Below, piece after piece: positions 35,457 through 46,639 of a DNA stretch of 64,000 bases. Under the pieces are notes generated by a model. It was not told the origin of the DNA. It was given only the letters and a program-made list of their open reading frames with translations, and made no database searches. The stretch lies in the NCBI GenBank assembly GCA_024803745.1, contig JANJXV010000190.1, positions 1,621,001 to 1,685,000 on the forward strand, read 5' to 3'. The translations under genes were made by a program, and so were the position numbers. This stretch comes from Megascapheus bottae (lineage: Eukaryota; Chordata; Mammalia; Rodentia; Geomyidae). Each line of letters starts with the position of its first letter. Within the stretch, counting starts at the first letter, position 1.

Positions 35457-37195
35457 ATCTTTTGAATGAATGACATTTTTTTTTTAAGTAAAATGAATTC
35501 ATTGAAAAGAGACATTTAGAAAGCTCAAGGTGCAAAAAGATTGATCCAACCTGTTTTCTTGGTTTTGTTTTTTCGTAAAATCAGACATGGAATTCCCATG
35601 GGATGAAGATGTCCAGATCAAAGAATCTGTAGCTCCCAGTAGCTTTGAAGTGACTCAGCTGTGACTTCACAATGCCCTCCTCTGTGTCCAGCCCAGCAGC
35701 ATGTCACCACTGCTTTTAAGCACTCCTGTGAGGCGTCCCCACTCTGTGAGGCCCTAGACGCCTATAGAACTTGAGTCGACAAATTTTGCATGCTTTCTTC
35801 CTTCTGAGCTGTGTTTGTCCATTTAGTTTTCAGGCCCAGATGAAACCCTAGAGAGAAGACCCATTCCCTGGACACACATGTGAATTACAGATTCTTAAAG
35901 TACTCTTGCTGGCAAGCACGGAGGCTCCATTTTGTATCTGCATTCTTTGCCCTGCACTCTTCTCCCTGAGGTCTCTCTACTTGGGGTGGGCTTGGAATCC
36001 AACCATCGTGTCCACCCTGTCAAACACCTCTGTTAACACATCTCCATCTTCTTTCCTTTTCCCCCATATGCTCTGTCTGAAGCACGCAGTATTCTCAGAG
36101 GCTTCCTGTCTGCCTTCTTTGGGCTTCGAGACAAGCATTCCCCAGGGTTCCTCCAATCCTGTATCCTTGTGAGCCCACCCTGCTTGATGCACAGTGCAGC
36201 AAGCCCTGCAGGATACCTCCCCGCCCCCTTCCCTCCCCCTCCCCCCCACTCTCCCTCCCCACAGGGCATCCGCCTCTGGCTCTAGGAACTTCCTGGTGTG
36301 TGAGGATGAGCAGGCTCCTGGGGTGAAGTCCACAGCCCCTGTGCCAGGGGAGGGCACGGCTGTGGAAACCGCTCCCGTTTGCTCCTCCTTTTCTATGTCC
36401 ACTGTGCAGGCTGTGCCTCCACTCCGTGGTGAGGGATATCTGCTGGCTGAACGTTGCTTTGTTAAAAGTGCCCTCTAGGAGAGGTTTCGTACACAATGGA
36501 TAAGCATTAATTTCCCTTTGAGAAGAGCATCCTTGGCCGTCCTCAAGCTCCCCCCTTCCCCCCAGGTCTGGTACAGGAACTGGGGCTCTGGCCCCTGAAC
36601 TCTGGCCCTCAGTGGTCATTTCCGTACCTCATTTCCACCTGGAACAAGAGTCTCCTTTGCTTCCATTCCATGTACTTACGGCCAGACCGTGGAACCGAGG
36701 GTGGGGCCTGGTTCAAGTTGTTTTCTGATCTCTGCAGCCACAGCCTGGCTGGCACAGAATGTAGCAGCAGGCAATCAGAAACCATACTAGAAGAGGGATG
36801 GGTGGCTTTTCCTTCTGATGCAGGCTTTGACTCACCTGGCCGATGTCCACTCTCGTGAGTCTTCCGGGGAGAAAGCAGAGCGGGAGGAAGAGGGGCAGGC
36901 GCTAACGTGTCTGTTTGGGGTCCATGTTTGATCACTGGAAAAATCAAGGCTTACAGCACACAAATGAGTCTGCTATGAATGTCCTGGTGCCTTTTATGCC
37001 CTCTGCAGGGAGATTATCAAGGAGAGATAAAATAAATCCAGGAGTACATCCTCAAAATAGCAACATAACTCAACCCTATGTCCCCAACACAGTCAGCCTT
37101 AAAATTGAAAGGAATTATTTTGTCTGTCGTTAAGAATATAAAAGTAGGACAAGCTATAGGAGATCAATTTTAAACCATCTGAGGCCACAGGAAAG
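35457..37195. other. Unique non-coding sequence
   Basis: GC-rich at 36.1-36.9 kb with a C-rich patch at 36218-36258. Frames up to 174 codons overlap on both strands without domains. Confidence 0.4.
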
Positions 37196-37199
37196 CTTT

Positions 37200-37395
37200 T
37201 TCCTGAGGCTGTTTTCAAATGGGGTTGATGTGTGTCTCTGCCAGGGCCTTTTAATAAAGCAATTGTGTATTATGCAGACATTAACATTTAATCCAATTAT
37301 GAGCCGTTGAAGCTAACTCTTTTAAGGACTTGGAGTTATGCGTTTCCTTTTACGGATATGAGGCCTTTACTACGATGAAACAACAAGAGTTATGT
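37200..37395. promoter_or_regulatory. Candidate conserved non-coding element
   Basis: Complex AT-rich block with CTTTTAATAAAGCAATTGTG, TATTATGCAGACATTAACAT and TTAATCCAATTATGAGCCG. Dense TAAT/CAATTA homeodomain cores and a GGGCCTTTTAATAAAGC palindrome-like run. No repeat signature. Among the best CNE candidates by texture; alignment needed. Confidence 0.45.
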
Positions 37396-37735
37396 CCTGT
37401 GTGTTCGATTACACTGTTGGAGGTGAACTAGATTTCCCGGTTTGCTCCTTTTGGGTGAGAGCTCATTATGGATTGTGAATGCGGCAACTCTGAATTCCTT
37501 CTTGGCTGGTGTGCGTGATGTGGATCCAGCTGCCACCACAGGCCTGGGGGTTTCACCAGCCCCATTCTCAGAGGACGGAGTGTCAGCTCCAGAGCTCAGT
37601 TTACCCACGCATTGTGGAGGGTTCTTGCTTGTAATGAGTGCATGCCAACATGTGTGGCAGAGAGTGTTCATTTGAAGCGTTTATATTTTTAGAAATAAAG
37701 CTTCAGTTCCATAAAATTCACAAAAAAAATCCAAG
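37396..37735. other. Unique non-coding sequence
   Basis: Nothing recognised. Confidence 0.4.
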
Positions 37736-37741
37736 TTGTGT

Positions 37742-37775
37742 ACACACACGCACACACACACACACACACACACAC
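37742..37775. repeat. (AC)n microsatellite
   Basis: About 16 AC units with one CG interruption. Confidence 0.93.
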
Positions 37776-38995
37776 CCCTCACTTAAACCTGGAAGACCTT
37801 ATGAACATGAAGCCTGGCCCTGTGCACTGTAGGAACAGCCTTCCTACTTAATCTGGACATGTTTTCCTTCTTTTCCTTCAGTATGGCATTGGATTGAAGA
37901 CCTGGAATCTGTGTGAGATTATTTGTAGTTCACAGTGACACTGGCAAAATCATCCCTTTCGGAGGTCAGTGTCTCCTCACAGCATATCCGTGTCGCTTGT
38001 TCAACGCACATTGTACTGGTGCCATGTCAAGTTCATTCTCTGCCCATGGATTATGATGTCACTTCCCCGCCACCAAGTCCAGGGACACTAGCAGTTCCCA
38101 GATGCTGTTTTGTAACATAAGTGCAAGAGAGGTCCTGGGCTGGGACCCACCAGCAAGGCTGGGGGAAAGGCATTCACCTACAGAACCTAGACCATTAATC
38201 TGCTTCTCCCATCGAGCTCCACGGAGACAGACTTGCCCTTCCCCTCTCCTCAGCTGTGCACACAGCCTCCACTGCACCTTGCATGTGGCAACTCTCAGAA
38301 GAGCCCGCCCAGCCACCGAGGCTCATCCGAGGGACAGGACCGGCAGTGACAGCCTCGATTAGGTAGCTTGTGTCTGCCTTTGAATTAAGGAGTGGTGTTT
38401 TTTAAGTGTCAAGTCAGTGTTAGGCACCTTCAGATTATGCTAGATGGCCATAAAGAGCCGGGCCAGGCCAACATGGCAGCTTCTTTGGCAGCTGAGGTGT
38501 TTGTGACCATTTGGGGATCAAGTGGGTTTTCAAGATGCGGCAATAGTGAGCCGTCCATGCGGCATGACTTGAGCTGTGTAGTATGGACTCCTGGCAGGTA
38601 AATCAGAGTTCCCTCAGTGGAGCAGGGGTGGGTACGTGAGGCAGAATCCCGTGGTGCGGGGTAGGGGGTGTGTGTGGCATGGGCCGGGGTCCTGCGATAC
38701 CTCTGAGCAAAGTGGACTCACACAAAGAAGGGGTGGCTTAGAGAGGAGAGCGAGGGTCATTTTACAGGCCAGGGAAGTCGCTGGGTGGCTGTTGAAAGAT
38801 GGGGGAGGAAGGCTTGCTTCGGAGCCAAGTTCTGTCGTGACCAGCTGTGTCCTTGAGTGAGAGCAGGAAGGAAGGAATGCCGTGGCATAGCTGTGAGCTG
38901 AGGCGAATGACCGAAGTGGTTGACAGTCAGGAAAAATAATTCAGGAGGTGAGCTGACTTAGAAAACAAACAAGTGCATAATTTAATGAGGACAGG
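37776..38995. other. Unique non-coding sequence
   Basis: Mixed composition; no nameable repeat, no gene. Confidence 0.4.
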
Positions 38996-39360
38996 CGTGA
39001 ATGTTTTGAATAGTAATTTTTTCTAACATTTTTTAACATTTTAGTGTGATTTTTTATAGTTTATAATGAAGGATTATAAGCAGCTATATTTATAATTATC
39101 TGCATATATCATATTCACTCTTTGCTCATTTTGTAGAAATTAATTCTTCACAGCTGTAAATGAAGCTCTTTAAAATATCTGGTAAATGTACCCTTCTTAT
39201 GATTAATGGAACAAAAGTATTCTTTTTTTCCCCCCTGGAAAAAGTAAAAGCCTGTTAGAGAAACTTTTCATTTTTATGCTGAGAAGACAGGTTTAGAAAT
39301 GTCATCTTTCTCTTTTTTTAATCCACTACCAAACTTACTTTATAATGGAAAAAAGTGGAG
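38996..39360. other. AT-rich unique block
   Basis: Complex AT-rich DNA (TTTATAATTATCTGCATATA, AAATTAATTCTTCACAGCTG) without repeat signature; possible conserved non-coding DNA. Confidence 0.28.
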
Positions 39361-39950
39361 GACACGGCTTCTCTCACTCCAGGGTAATGGAAAATTTGTA
39401 TCAGTGCCAGTAGAGCCACAGCTACCACTGGTCTGAAAACTAGACACCGCTAGACCTGAGGTTTTTGATGCTTAATTTTGACAGGAGCATGTTTTAATTT
39501 TGCAGGATCAAATAACAAAGTGTGCTTTCCCCAGTCTAATACATCTTCTGTGGACTCATTTTCATGAATTTGATGATTTCAGAGGGGAAGGACGCGCCCA
39601 AATCTCTTGCATTAAATAAATAATCATGACTGGAGATGCTTTTGGGGTACAGTGAAGATGTACCACTTCCAATCTTCTCCCCGAGCTGTGAAAACACAGG
39701 CTGGAAGGCCAACCCATGCAAGCTGCACCAAAGCGGGTAAATCTGCTGCTCCAGCCGCCCAACCACGTGACCCATGGCTTAGACAGTTTCGCTTGCGTTT
39801 CCTTCCGTCTTTAATTTACTCTGGAAATGCTCATGGTTAGTAGTAAAAGCAAAACAAGCTAAAAAAGGCGATTATTTCTGAAAAGGTCCCAGGAGACAAA
39901 AATCAAACTAGGGAAGCCATCATCTTCCTTGACAATTGTTAAGATCCTCG
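39361..39950. other. Unique non-coding sequence
   Basis: Nothing recognised. Confidence 0.4.
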
Positions 39951-39951
39951 A

Positions 39952-39965
39952 TTTTTTTTTTTTTT
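39952..39965. repeat. Poly-T run
   Basis: T14; no SINE body is attached on either side. Confidence 0.9.
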
Positions 39966-40044
39966 GGTTATAAATTTCAACTATCTTTGTTATGTGTGTA
40001 AATCACCATCACAATGCCCAATTCTACCCATGGACGCATGCGTG

Positions 40045-40045
<1 letters not shown>

Positions 40046-40095
<50 letters not shown>
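40046..40095. repeat. (AC)n microsatellite
   Basis: About 25 uninterrupted AC units. Confidence 0.97.
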
Positions 40096-40098
<3 letters not shown>

Positions 40099-40660
40099 TG
40101 TTCCTTGAGTGGTGTTCTGTGTGGTGGCCTCACACCTGTGGCTGCCTCTGAGATGCAGATAGCGTGTGTTTGAGCGTCCTGCGACCCCACCCCTCCCCAC
40201 CCAGAGCTTGCGATCCCACAAACAGGTCATTAAAGAATGAATGGTTTGATGTGGGATGCTTGTTCCTGAGGTGAACTGTGACTCGAGTTCCCTCCTGTTT
40301 TCATTGCCTACAGCTACTGTGGCGTGAGTGTGTTCTTCCCTTGTGAATAGACACCATGACTTCCAGCTTGGGGGCTTTGCTGCCCTGAACGTCCCAGCAC
40401 AGGTCTTTGACACCTTGGTGGCTGTGTGTAGGGAGTTCTGTTGAGGATACGGATAATGTGAAGTCTCATGGCCGTGGAGGCGCTTCTGGGTTCAACTGGG
40501 CCAAAAAGGTTGACCGAGGTGACGGGGGCGGGGCAGGCCAGCCCAGGGCCCACTGTCTGGACCCTCGGTAACCAGTGTGGTCAAGAGTTCATAGTTCAGC
40601 TACAGAGATCTGTGTCTGCTGGTCACTCAGGGAGCTTGTAATGTTTTACCACTCTGATAA
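40096..40660. other. Unique non-coding sequence
   Basis: Nothing recognised. Confidence 0.4.
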
Positions 40661-40664
40661 CAAG

Positions 40665-41010
40665 AATGTGTACACTTTGATATTTTTATAGGACATTTGG
40701 CTATCTCTTGTGAACTTTGTGTTCATTCTCTTTTTTCCCGTCGATTGGATTATATGTCATGTTGTTATTGATTTTAGTGTTCTTTACGTATGCGAGCTAC
40801 GAGCCATTGGTGAATATATAGATTGAAAGCGGGAGGTTTTCCTTTAGACACTTAGCTTGACATGGTTGGATTGATGGAGCTTCATGTTGCAGGTACTGCA
40901 TTTGTACCCAGTTAAAGGTATCTTCCCTTGTCCCAAAGGCACACAGATTTTTCCTGTGCCTCCCTAGTAACCTTGTTTTAATATTCACTTCAGATAGAAT
41001 AAAGCTATAA
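40665..41010 (-). mobile_element. Old LINE-1 fragment (ORF2, antisense)
   Basis: The plus strand follows antisense L1 ORF2: GGACATTTGGCTATCTC, TCGATTGGATTATATGTC, GTTATTGATTTTAGTGTTC, then GGTATCTTCCCTTGTCCC, CAGATTTTTCCTGTG. These correspond in order to GGCCATTTGTATGTCTTC, GATTGGGTTGTTTGT, GTTGAGTTTTAGAGTTC and the CTTTGCCCA / TTTTCTTCTAGG part. Overlaps the ORF2 portion represented at 31840-32105, so it is an independent insertion. Confidence 0.58.
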
Positions 41011-41021
41011 TTGACTATTCT

Positions 41022-41216
41022 TTTTTTTGCCAGTCCTGGGCTTGAGCCCAGCGCCTGAGCACTGTCCTTGGACTTTCTCAAGGCTAGAGCTCTACCACTT
41101 GAGCCTCAGCACCACTTCTGGCTTTTTTTCTATGTATGTGGTACCGAGGAATCGAACCCGGGTCTTCGTGCATGCCAGGCAAGCACTCCACCACTAGGCC
41201 ACTCTCCCAGCTCTTA
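41022..41216 (-). mobile_element. IDL-Geo SINE, near full length (minus)
   Basis: Antisense order: T-tail, TTTTTTTGCCAGTCCTGGGC, TTGAGCCCAGCGCCTGAGCA, CTGTCCTTGGACTTTCTCAA, GGCTAGAGCTCTACCACTTG, AGCCTCAGCACCACTTCTGG, the T-rich linker with CTATGTATGTGGTACCG, GAATCGAACCCGGGTC (box B of the ID-like half), AAGCACTCCACCACTAGGCC (box A) and CTCTCCCAGCTC (5' end). It sits directly beside the old L1 fragment. Low divergence from the copy at 43629. Confidence 0.87.
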
Positions 41217-41655
41217 CACTTAACTATTTTTGCTTGGAATTAATTTTCCTCACATGGAGCCCCGAGGCCCTCAGCGATCGCCTGGAGGGCCGTCCTTCTC
41301 CCTTACTCTGCACTGACCACAGATCCTTTGCATGAGGATGGATGCAGATTCCCCGCGTTGCCTGCTGGCTGGTTGTGTCGCCTGGCATCAGTGAGCACGG
41401 CATTCGTGTAGCACTGATGCCCTGGAATATTCATCCTCCAACTCTGTACAGATTCTATTATTCTTCACTTTTTACATTTTTCATATACATTTTAGAAGCC
41501 ACACGTATGTTTTCTGTGATGCGTTTTTCAAATGTATTCTGCACTGGGCTGGCACACCCCACGGCCTTCACCTGGGCGTGGGTGAGCTTGCTCCCAGCCC
41601 AGGCAGACCATCGCCAAGTGGGACTGCTCTCAGTGGCTGGTTCTCATCCGCCTTG
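41217..41655. other. Unique non-coding sequence
   Basis: Nothing recognised. Confidence 0.4.
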
Positions 41656-41657
41656 GA

Positions 41658-41659
<2 letters not shown>

Positions 41660-41715
<56 letters not shown>
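41660..41715. repeat. (GT)n microsatellite
   Basis: About 28 uninterrupted GT units. Confidence 0.97.
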
Positions 41716-41717
<2 letters not shown>

Positions 41718-43610
41718 TAGACAGAAACTGACCAGACCCTTGGCTTGTGGACACCGGTCTCTGAGAGGGTCTGTAATGAAGTGAAGAATAAAGTCAGCCA
41801 TGTGAAACTGGCTCACAGGAGCCCCAGAAAACAGCTGTGGTTTTGCCAAGTAGCACTGTATTGTCACGGTCATGGCTCCCATGATTATGTAAAATACTTC
41901 AACTGCATTTGCCCAAGCAAGGCCAATAAACTTCTTATGCAAAACGTCTTGATTAATGAAAGATGAGCTTTGTTAATTCTGCCATCCTGGCCTGCCTAAG
42001 TCCTAGTGATTTGATTTCTTCAGTTCACACAAAGCTTTGTGTCATTTCTTCGACGTTGGTTTGTGGGTGTAATTGCGGCTTGGTGCTCCTGGCCCATGGC
42101 TGGGAACAGTGCTCATCATGGGTGCTTTCCAGTTACCAGTTCTCACAAGCTTTCCGTGGCGCCAGGGTTCACCCAGAGTCTCTGACAACAGAAAAAAACA
42201 GGTGCTGTCTGCTCATCTAGATTTAAAAACTTCCCTCACAGATTAATCACCCACTGCCTGGTGAAGGTTTTAGTCTCCCCGTGCCAGGGGCCTGGCCATT
42301 CTCCCCAGTGAGTGAAATATGTCTGACCGATCGCACGGTGTTTTCAACTTGACTTGTGTCGAAACAAAGTTGACAGTCGCAGAAATAATGTGAATGAAAG
42401 AAAATGGCCTCTGACGAGTGCTCTCGGCGGTTTCCTGGCAGAGGCGGCACTTGCGGCACTCCCCGGCGTGTATCCGCTCGGTGTCGCTCACAGACACACA
42501 AGGTGGAACGATCTTGGGAACCTGAAAGGCGCAGCTTCTGAGGAACAGCTGCACCATCTTGTGTCCTGCGCCTTCCTGGAGTGCGGGAGCCGATCTCCTC
42601 CAGGCTCCGTCCCTCTCCTGGGCAGAAGCTCCTGTAATCACCCGGGTCTCCAGACCCACCCTGGCTGTGGAAACCAGCCATCCCATGCCACACCAGCCTC
42701 CACAAAGCCATTCTTTGCCTTCTCTCTTCAAAGATTGCCCCCAGCCACGCTGGGGCTGTGGGGCTGACCTCTGGGCTGACCTCTGGGCTGCAGGGCTGCT
42801 GGGAGGAAGCAGCCTGCCTGAGTTGCTTTGTGAGGGATCCCGGGAGGTCTCACTGTCTCTACGGCACTGGGCGGTTCAGACTAAGCGCTGCCAGTCCACA
42901 GCCTGTTAGTGACTGAATTCCTGTGGGAAGACGTTAAATCCATTCCCCAGGGAGAACCCGTGAGCCTGTATGCCCTTGAATGGGGGGTTCATGTCCACGG
43001 CTCTACAAGGTCAAGGGCAGACACTGGTTTGCAAACACAGGTGTGACACTGGTTCTTGGGAACTGAAGAAAGGACTTGTTCTAGCAAGACCAAAGTTAAG
43101 TGCTCATGCAAATCACACACCCTAGAGTCACTGAAATGCAACAAAAGCTGGGTGACTGCTAGAGACAGGCCTTCCAGGCTCCATTCACAGATCATTCTCA
43201 CTCAAGAGACCCCGACTGCCCGGCCAATGTCCCTCGGTGAGGACGATGTTCTGTGTCTCTTCTCTTCAGAACCCCCCCACCCAGAAAATAGCAGTGTATA
43301 GAAAACAAGGAAGTCTTGATTGCCTTATTGCCTGCATGCAGATGAGAAATCAGAGAAATGGATGTCTGTATGTTTCACTCCATTTCCATCTTATTCTATT
43401 GCTATACAATGAAGAGAGTGGTGGATTTAAGAATTCAGGGCAATATGTATAACATTCCTGTGGAACCAGTTGGCAATCACACAGCCCAGAACCCAGGGTC
43501 CAGGAAAGGAGGAATGAGTGATCCTCTCACTACAGTGAGAGGAAGTGGGGAGGGAAGGAGGGAGGTGGGTTACCATTGTCTTGAATCTACAAGTTGGAGC
43601 TGAAGCTTGC
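41716..43610. other. Unique non-coding sequence
   Basis: Includes a 13-bp unit repeated nearly three times (GGGCTGACCTCTG, 42765-42792). Frames of 137-154 codons overlap antisense at 42.25-42.77 kb with no domain. No repeat family recognised. Confidence 0.4.
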
Positions 43611-43612
43611 TT

Positions 43613-43853
43613 AAAAACCTCACAGAGGGGCCGGGAGGTTGGGCTAGTGGTAGAGTGCTTGCCTAGCATGCACGAAGATCTGGGTTCAATTCCTTGGTAC
43701 CACATACTTAGAAAAAGCCAGAAGTGGTGCTGAGGCTCAAGTGGTAGAGCTCTAGCCTTGAGAAAAATCCAAGGACAGTGCTCAGGCCCTGAGCTTAAGC
43801 CCAGGACTAGCAAAAAAAAACCAAAAACAAACAAACAAAAAAAACCTCACAAA
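43613..43853 (+). mobile_element. IDL-Geo SINE with target-site duplication
   Basis: The body runs from 43629 to about 43840: ID-like half (GGTTGGGCTAGTGGTAGAGT box A, GGGTTCAATTCC box B), linker, Geo half (GAAGTGGTGCTGAGGCTCAA ... GAGCTTAAGCCCAGGACTAG), then an A-rich tail. Flanked by AAAAACCTCACAGAG (43613-43627) and AAAACCTCACAAAG (43840-43853). Confidence 0.88.
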
Positions 43854-44038
43854 GGGCTGAGAGCGTGGCTTAGTGATAGAGTGCTCACCTAATATGCATG
43901 AAGCCCTGGGTTCGAGTCCTCTGTACCACATACACAGAAAGCCAGAAGTGGCAGAGCACTAGCCTTGAGCAAAAAGTGTCCAAGGTCAAGTGTCCAGGCC
44001 TTGCACGCAGGCCTCACTGGGGCTTGAAAAACTCACAG
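43854..44038 (+). mobile_element. Second IDL-Geo SINE at the same target, older copy
   Basis: Begins GGCTGAGAGCGTGGCTTAGT, with box B GGGTTCGAGTCC, the linker CATACACAGAAAGCCAGAAG, then a shortened Geo half (GTGGCAGAGCACTAGCC) that lacks the GTGCTGAGGCTCAA segment. Its tail is degraded. Flanked by AAAACCTCACAAAG on the left and AAAAACTCACAG (44027-44038) on the right. Confidence 0.78.
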
Positions 44039-44099
44039 ATCCAAGGTGTTAGTGGAGGAAGCAAGGACGTTGATCAGCATGGGAATGATAACTCCTGAA

Positions 44100-44225
44100 G
44101 ATGGGGGGGGGTCCTCCCTGCAACGCCTGTGGCTGGTGACCCATGTCCATTCTTCCAAGTCTGGAGGCTGAGACGTGAATCCAGCCTGTAAGTAGCTGGT
44201 CTCGTGGCCTGGTGGTAAAAAAAAA
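44100..44225 (+). mobile_element. Possible B1-like fragment
   Basis: After a G run at 44103-44110, GGCTGGTGACCCATGTCCAT, TCTTCCAAGTCTGGAGGCTG and AGACGTGAATCCAGCC resemble a diverged B1 left half, ending in A9 at 44218. Confidence 0.35.
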
Positions 44226-45535
44226 CTGTAAGAAAAACATTGGGAACCAACCGTGCTCAGCCCCTAAGCAGAAATTCAGTGTGCAAGGACTAGTCTACGC
44301 AGAGCCAAACCCCCAGATCCCCAATCCCAGCTCCAACCCCACGTCCAAAGCTCCTAGCTCGCACCCGGGAGCCCCTTCCTTCTCGGCAGCACCATGCACC
44401 CGTCGACCTGCAAAGCACCCAGGAAAGTGGAAACTCGTGACATAAATAAAGAGATCTGGCAACACATTGTGTATTGATACCTTCGAGTGCATGGGGTTTC
44501 CACGGGCACCCGAGAGGAGCGTTCTTGTTTCTGAAGCAGATGTGCTTCCGTCATCTGTCACATGGTCTCTCAAACCTCAGGTTTTTGTTTTTCCCTTTTC
44601 AGTAAGGACATCGGTCACAGCCCTGAGGCCTGCGTGCATTGAGGCAGATCTTACCTGAGGATGTCTAGCTTAGCCGCACTGCCTGGACCTGCCCTGCTGA
44701 AGACAGTGCAGGAGAGATGTGCCCAGCCAGGAGAGACGAGGCAGGCGCTAGGTCCCGGGACAAGGCTAACACTTCTTCTCCCTTCCCTCCATCTTCCTAT
44801 GACTACTGTAGGTTCAGTCACTAGTCATGTGATTAGGTAAACCCCAGACCCTTCAAGAAGAAATTACCTCGCGTCTGGCCAAAAGTTACAGAGTGGACTT
44901 CACTTACTATACCAGAGATGTTCAAGGCCGACATTGATTCTCAAAAGCAGAGAAGAATATTTTACATTTTTCAACAGGTAAAACCCATGAACGTGAGAGA
45001 GGAGTTATTTCAAAACACCCACCTCCTTTCTGCAGGGCTGTGAATTTCCTTCCGTGTTTATTTGACCAGACTTTATTGACAGATCACCAAGTGCTAACAC
45101 ATCTCTCACTTGAGAATGGAAACATGAAGCTTTCACACTACCAGCCATCCCTTTTCATGGACAACTTTTTAAAAAATGGTGCCAGCAGGTGCCCCGCTTG
45201 TGAAGTGCACAGCTCTCTGCCCTACGCTGTTGTCAGTACCTCTGCTGTGGGTGTTTTGGAGAGGAACGGTCAGCACACATTTGCAGCGACAGAGGAGAGC
45301 TTCACAGGTAAAGTGGAATTAGGCAGCAGCTAGTTTGCTTACAATTCATGCATGGAACTCACCGAGAGGAGCTGATTAGCCAGAATGAGAAGGAAGCCTG
45401 GAAAAGACATGCGACTCTTACCAGTCTTTCAGATCCAATGATCAGACATTAATTCCCAAGTGGATTCGCCTACCAGGAACGTAGCTCCAGAGCCATGCTG
45501 GACTCTAGGCTCCACAGAACATTCCCAGAGGATGA
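44226..45535. other. Unique non-coding sequence
   Basis: Mixed composition; nothing recognised. Confidence 0.4.
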
Positions 45536-45539
45536 GTGG

Positions 45540-46106
45540 GCTCCATGACTGAGACGGAATGATCAAAGTTCTGCAATTGAAGCTCCATGATCCACGCTCC
45601 ACAATCAAGGTTCCACGATCCAGGCTCCAGACTGAGGCTCCATGATCCAGGCTCCAGACTGAAGTGCAATGATCCATGCTCCACAATCCATGCTCCAAAA
45701 TGCAGGCTTCAGACTGAGGCGCCATGATCTAAGCTCCACAGTCAAGGCTTCATGATCCAGTCTCTGGACGTAGGCGCCATGATCCAGGCTCCAGACTGAA
45801 GCTCCATGATCCACGCTCCAGACTGAAGTGCCATGATCCACGCTCCACAATCCAGGCTCCATAATCCAGGCTTCAGACTGAGGCTTCATGATCCAGATTC
45901 CAGACTGAGGCGCCATGATCCACACTCCAGACTGAAGCTCCATGATCCACGCTCCACAATCCAGGCTCCAGACCGAGGCTCCATGATCCAGGCTCCAGAC
46001 TGAGGCTCCATGACCCAGGCTCCATGATCCAGGCTCCAGACCCAGGCTCCATGATTCAGTCTCTGGACTTAGGCTCCATGATCCAGGCTCCAGACCGAGG
46101 CACTGA
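45540..46106. repeat. 27-bp minisatellite with nested 13/14-bp half-units
   Basis: About 20 degenerate copies of CCATGATCCAGGCT + CCAGACTGAGGCT (14 + 13 bp). Some units contain two 14-bp halves (CCACAATCCAGGCT type) and others only one. Because 27 is nine codons, the minus strand gives a 9-residue periodic frame (SLDHGASVW) over 206 codons at 45605-46225, with a second frame at 45429-45725 where half-units change the phase. No start context, domain or splice evidence supports a protein. Confidence 0.93.
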
Positions 46107-46635
46107 TCCATGCCTTTATTGCTACCTTGTCCGATGTCCTTGCTTTGAAATCCTGGAGTCCATGTTACTTTTTCTGGCGTTGGTGCTCTTGGGAGCAGGT
46201 GAAACAAGAGCAAGCCGGTACTCACTCAGGGGACGGAGGCAGTGGTAGCTTCAGCTGGGGATCCTTTCACTGATTCAGTTGCAGTCTGCATCCACCCTCC
46301 TGCCTCTGGAATTTAATGACATCTAGATTGCATGCTGCTTTTACTGAGGTTGTTTCTAGAACTTGGGGATCCCTCTAGAAAATATGCAGGGGTCTTTTAA
46401 AGTAGTCGTTTGAAGAGAAGGAGGAGACTTGACTCGTTTTAGCTTAGTGTACACCTCTTGGCATACAACCTGTTAATGCTGAGCCAGTGTCTCCACACCC
46501 ATCTTCGGCGGCCTGCAGACAGTCCACATTTACACAGGACACTGATACCAGCTGCTCTGCCAGAGGGGAGCACAGCCTAAAGTATTAATGCAAACGAATC
46601 CCTTCTCCCTGGGGCGCGGGCGTCCATGCAGGCTC
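46107..46635. other. Unique non-coding sequence
   Basis: Nothing recognised. Confidence 0.4.
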
Positions 46636-46639
46636 CATA

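Noticed and set aside
43629..43720. tRNA gene (box A and box B present)
   Set aside because: These boxes belong to the ID-like half of IDL-Geo SINEs (also at 41022, 43854, 57238); there is no cloverleaf with paired acceptor stem, and an A-tail and target duplication are present.
45605..46225. 206-codon frame with a regular 9-residue period
   Set aside because: Produced by the 27-bp minisatellite; the period follows the repeat unit and the frame changes when a half-unit is gained.
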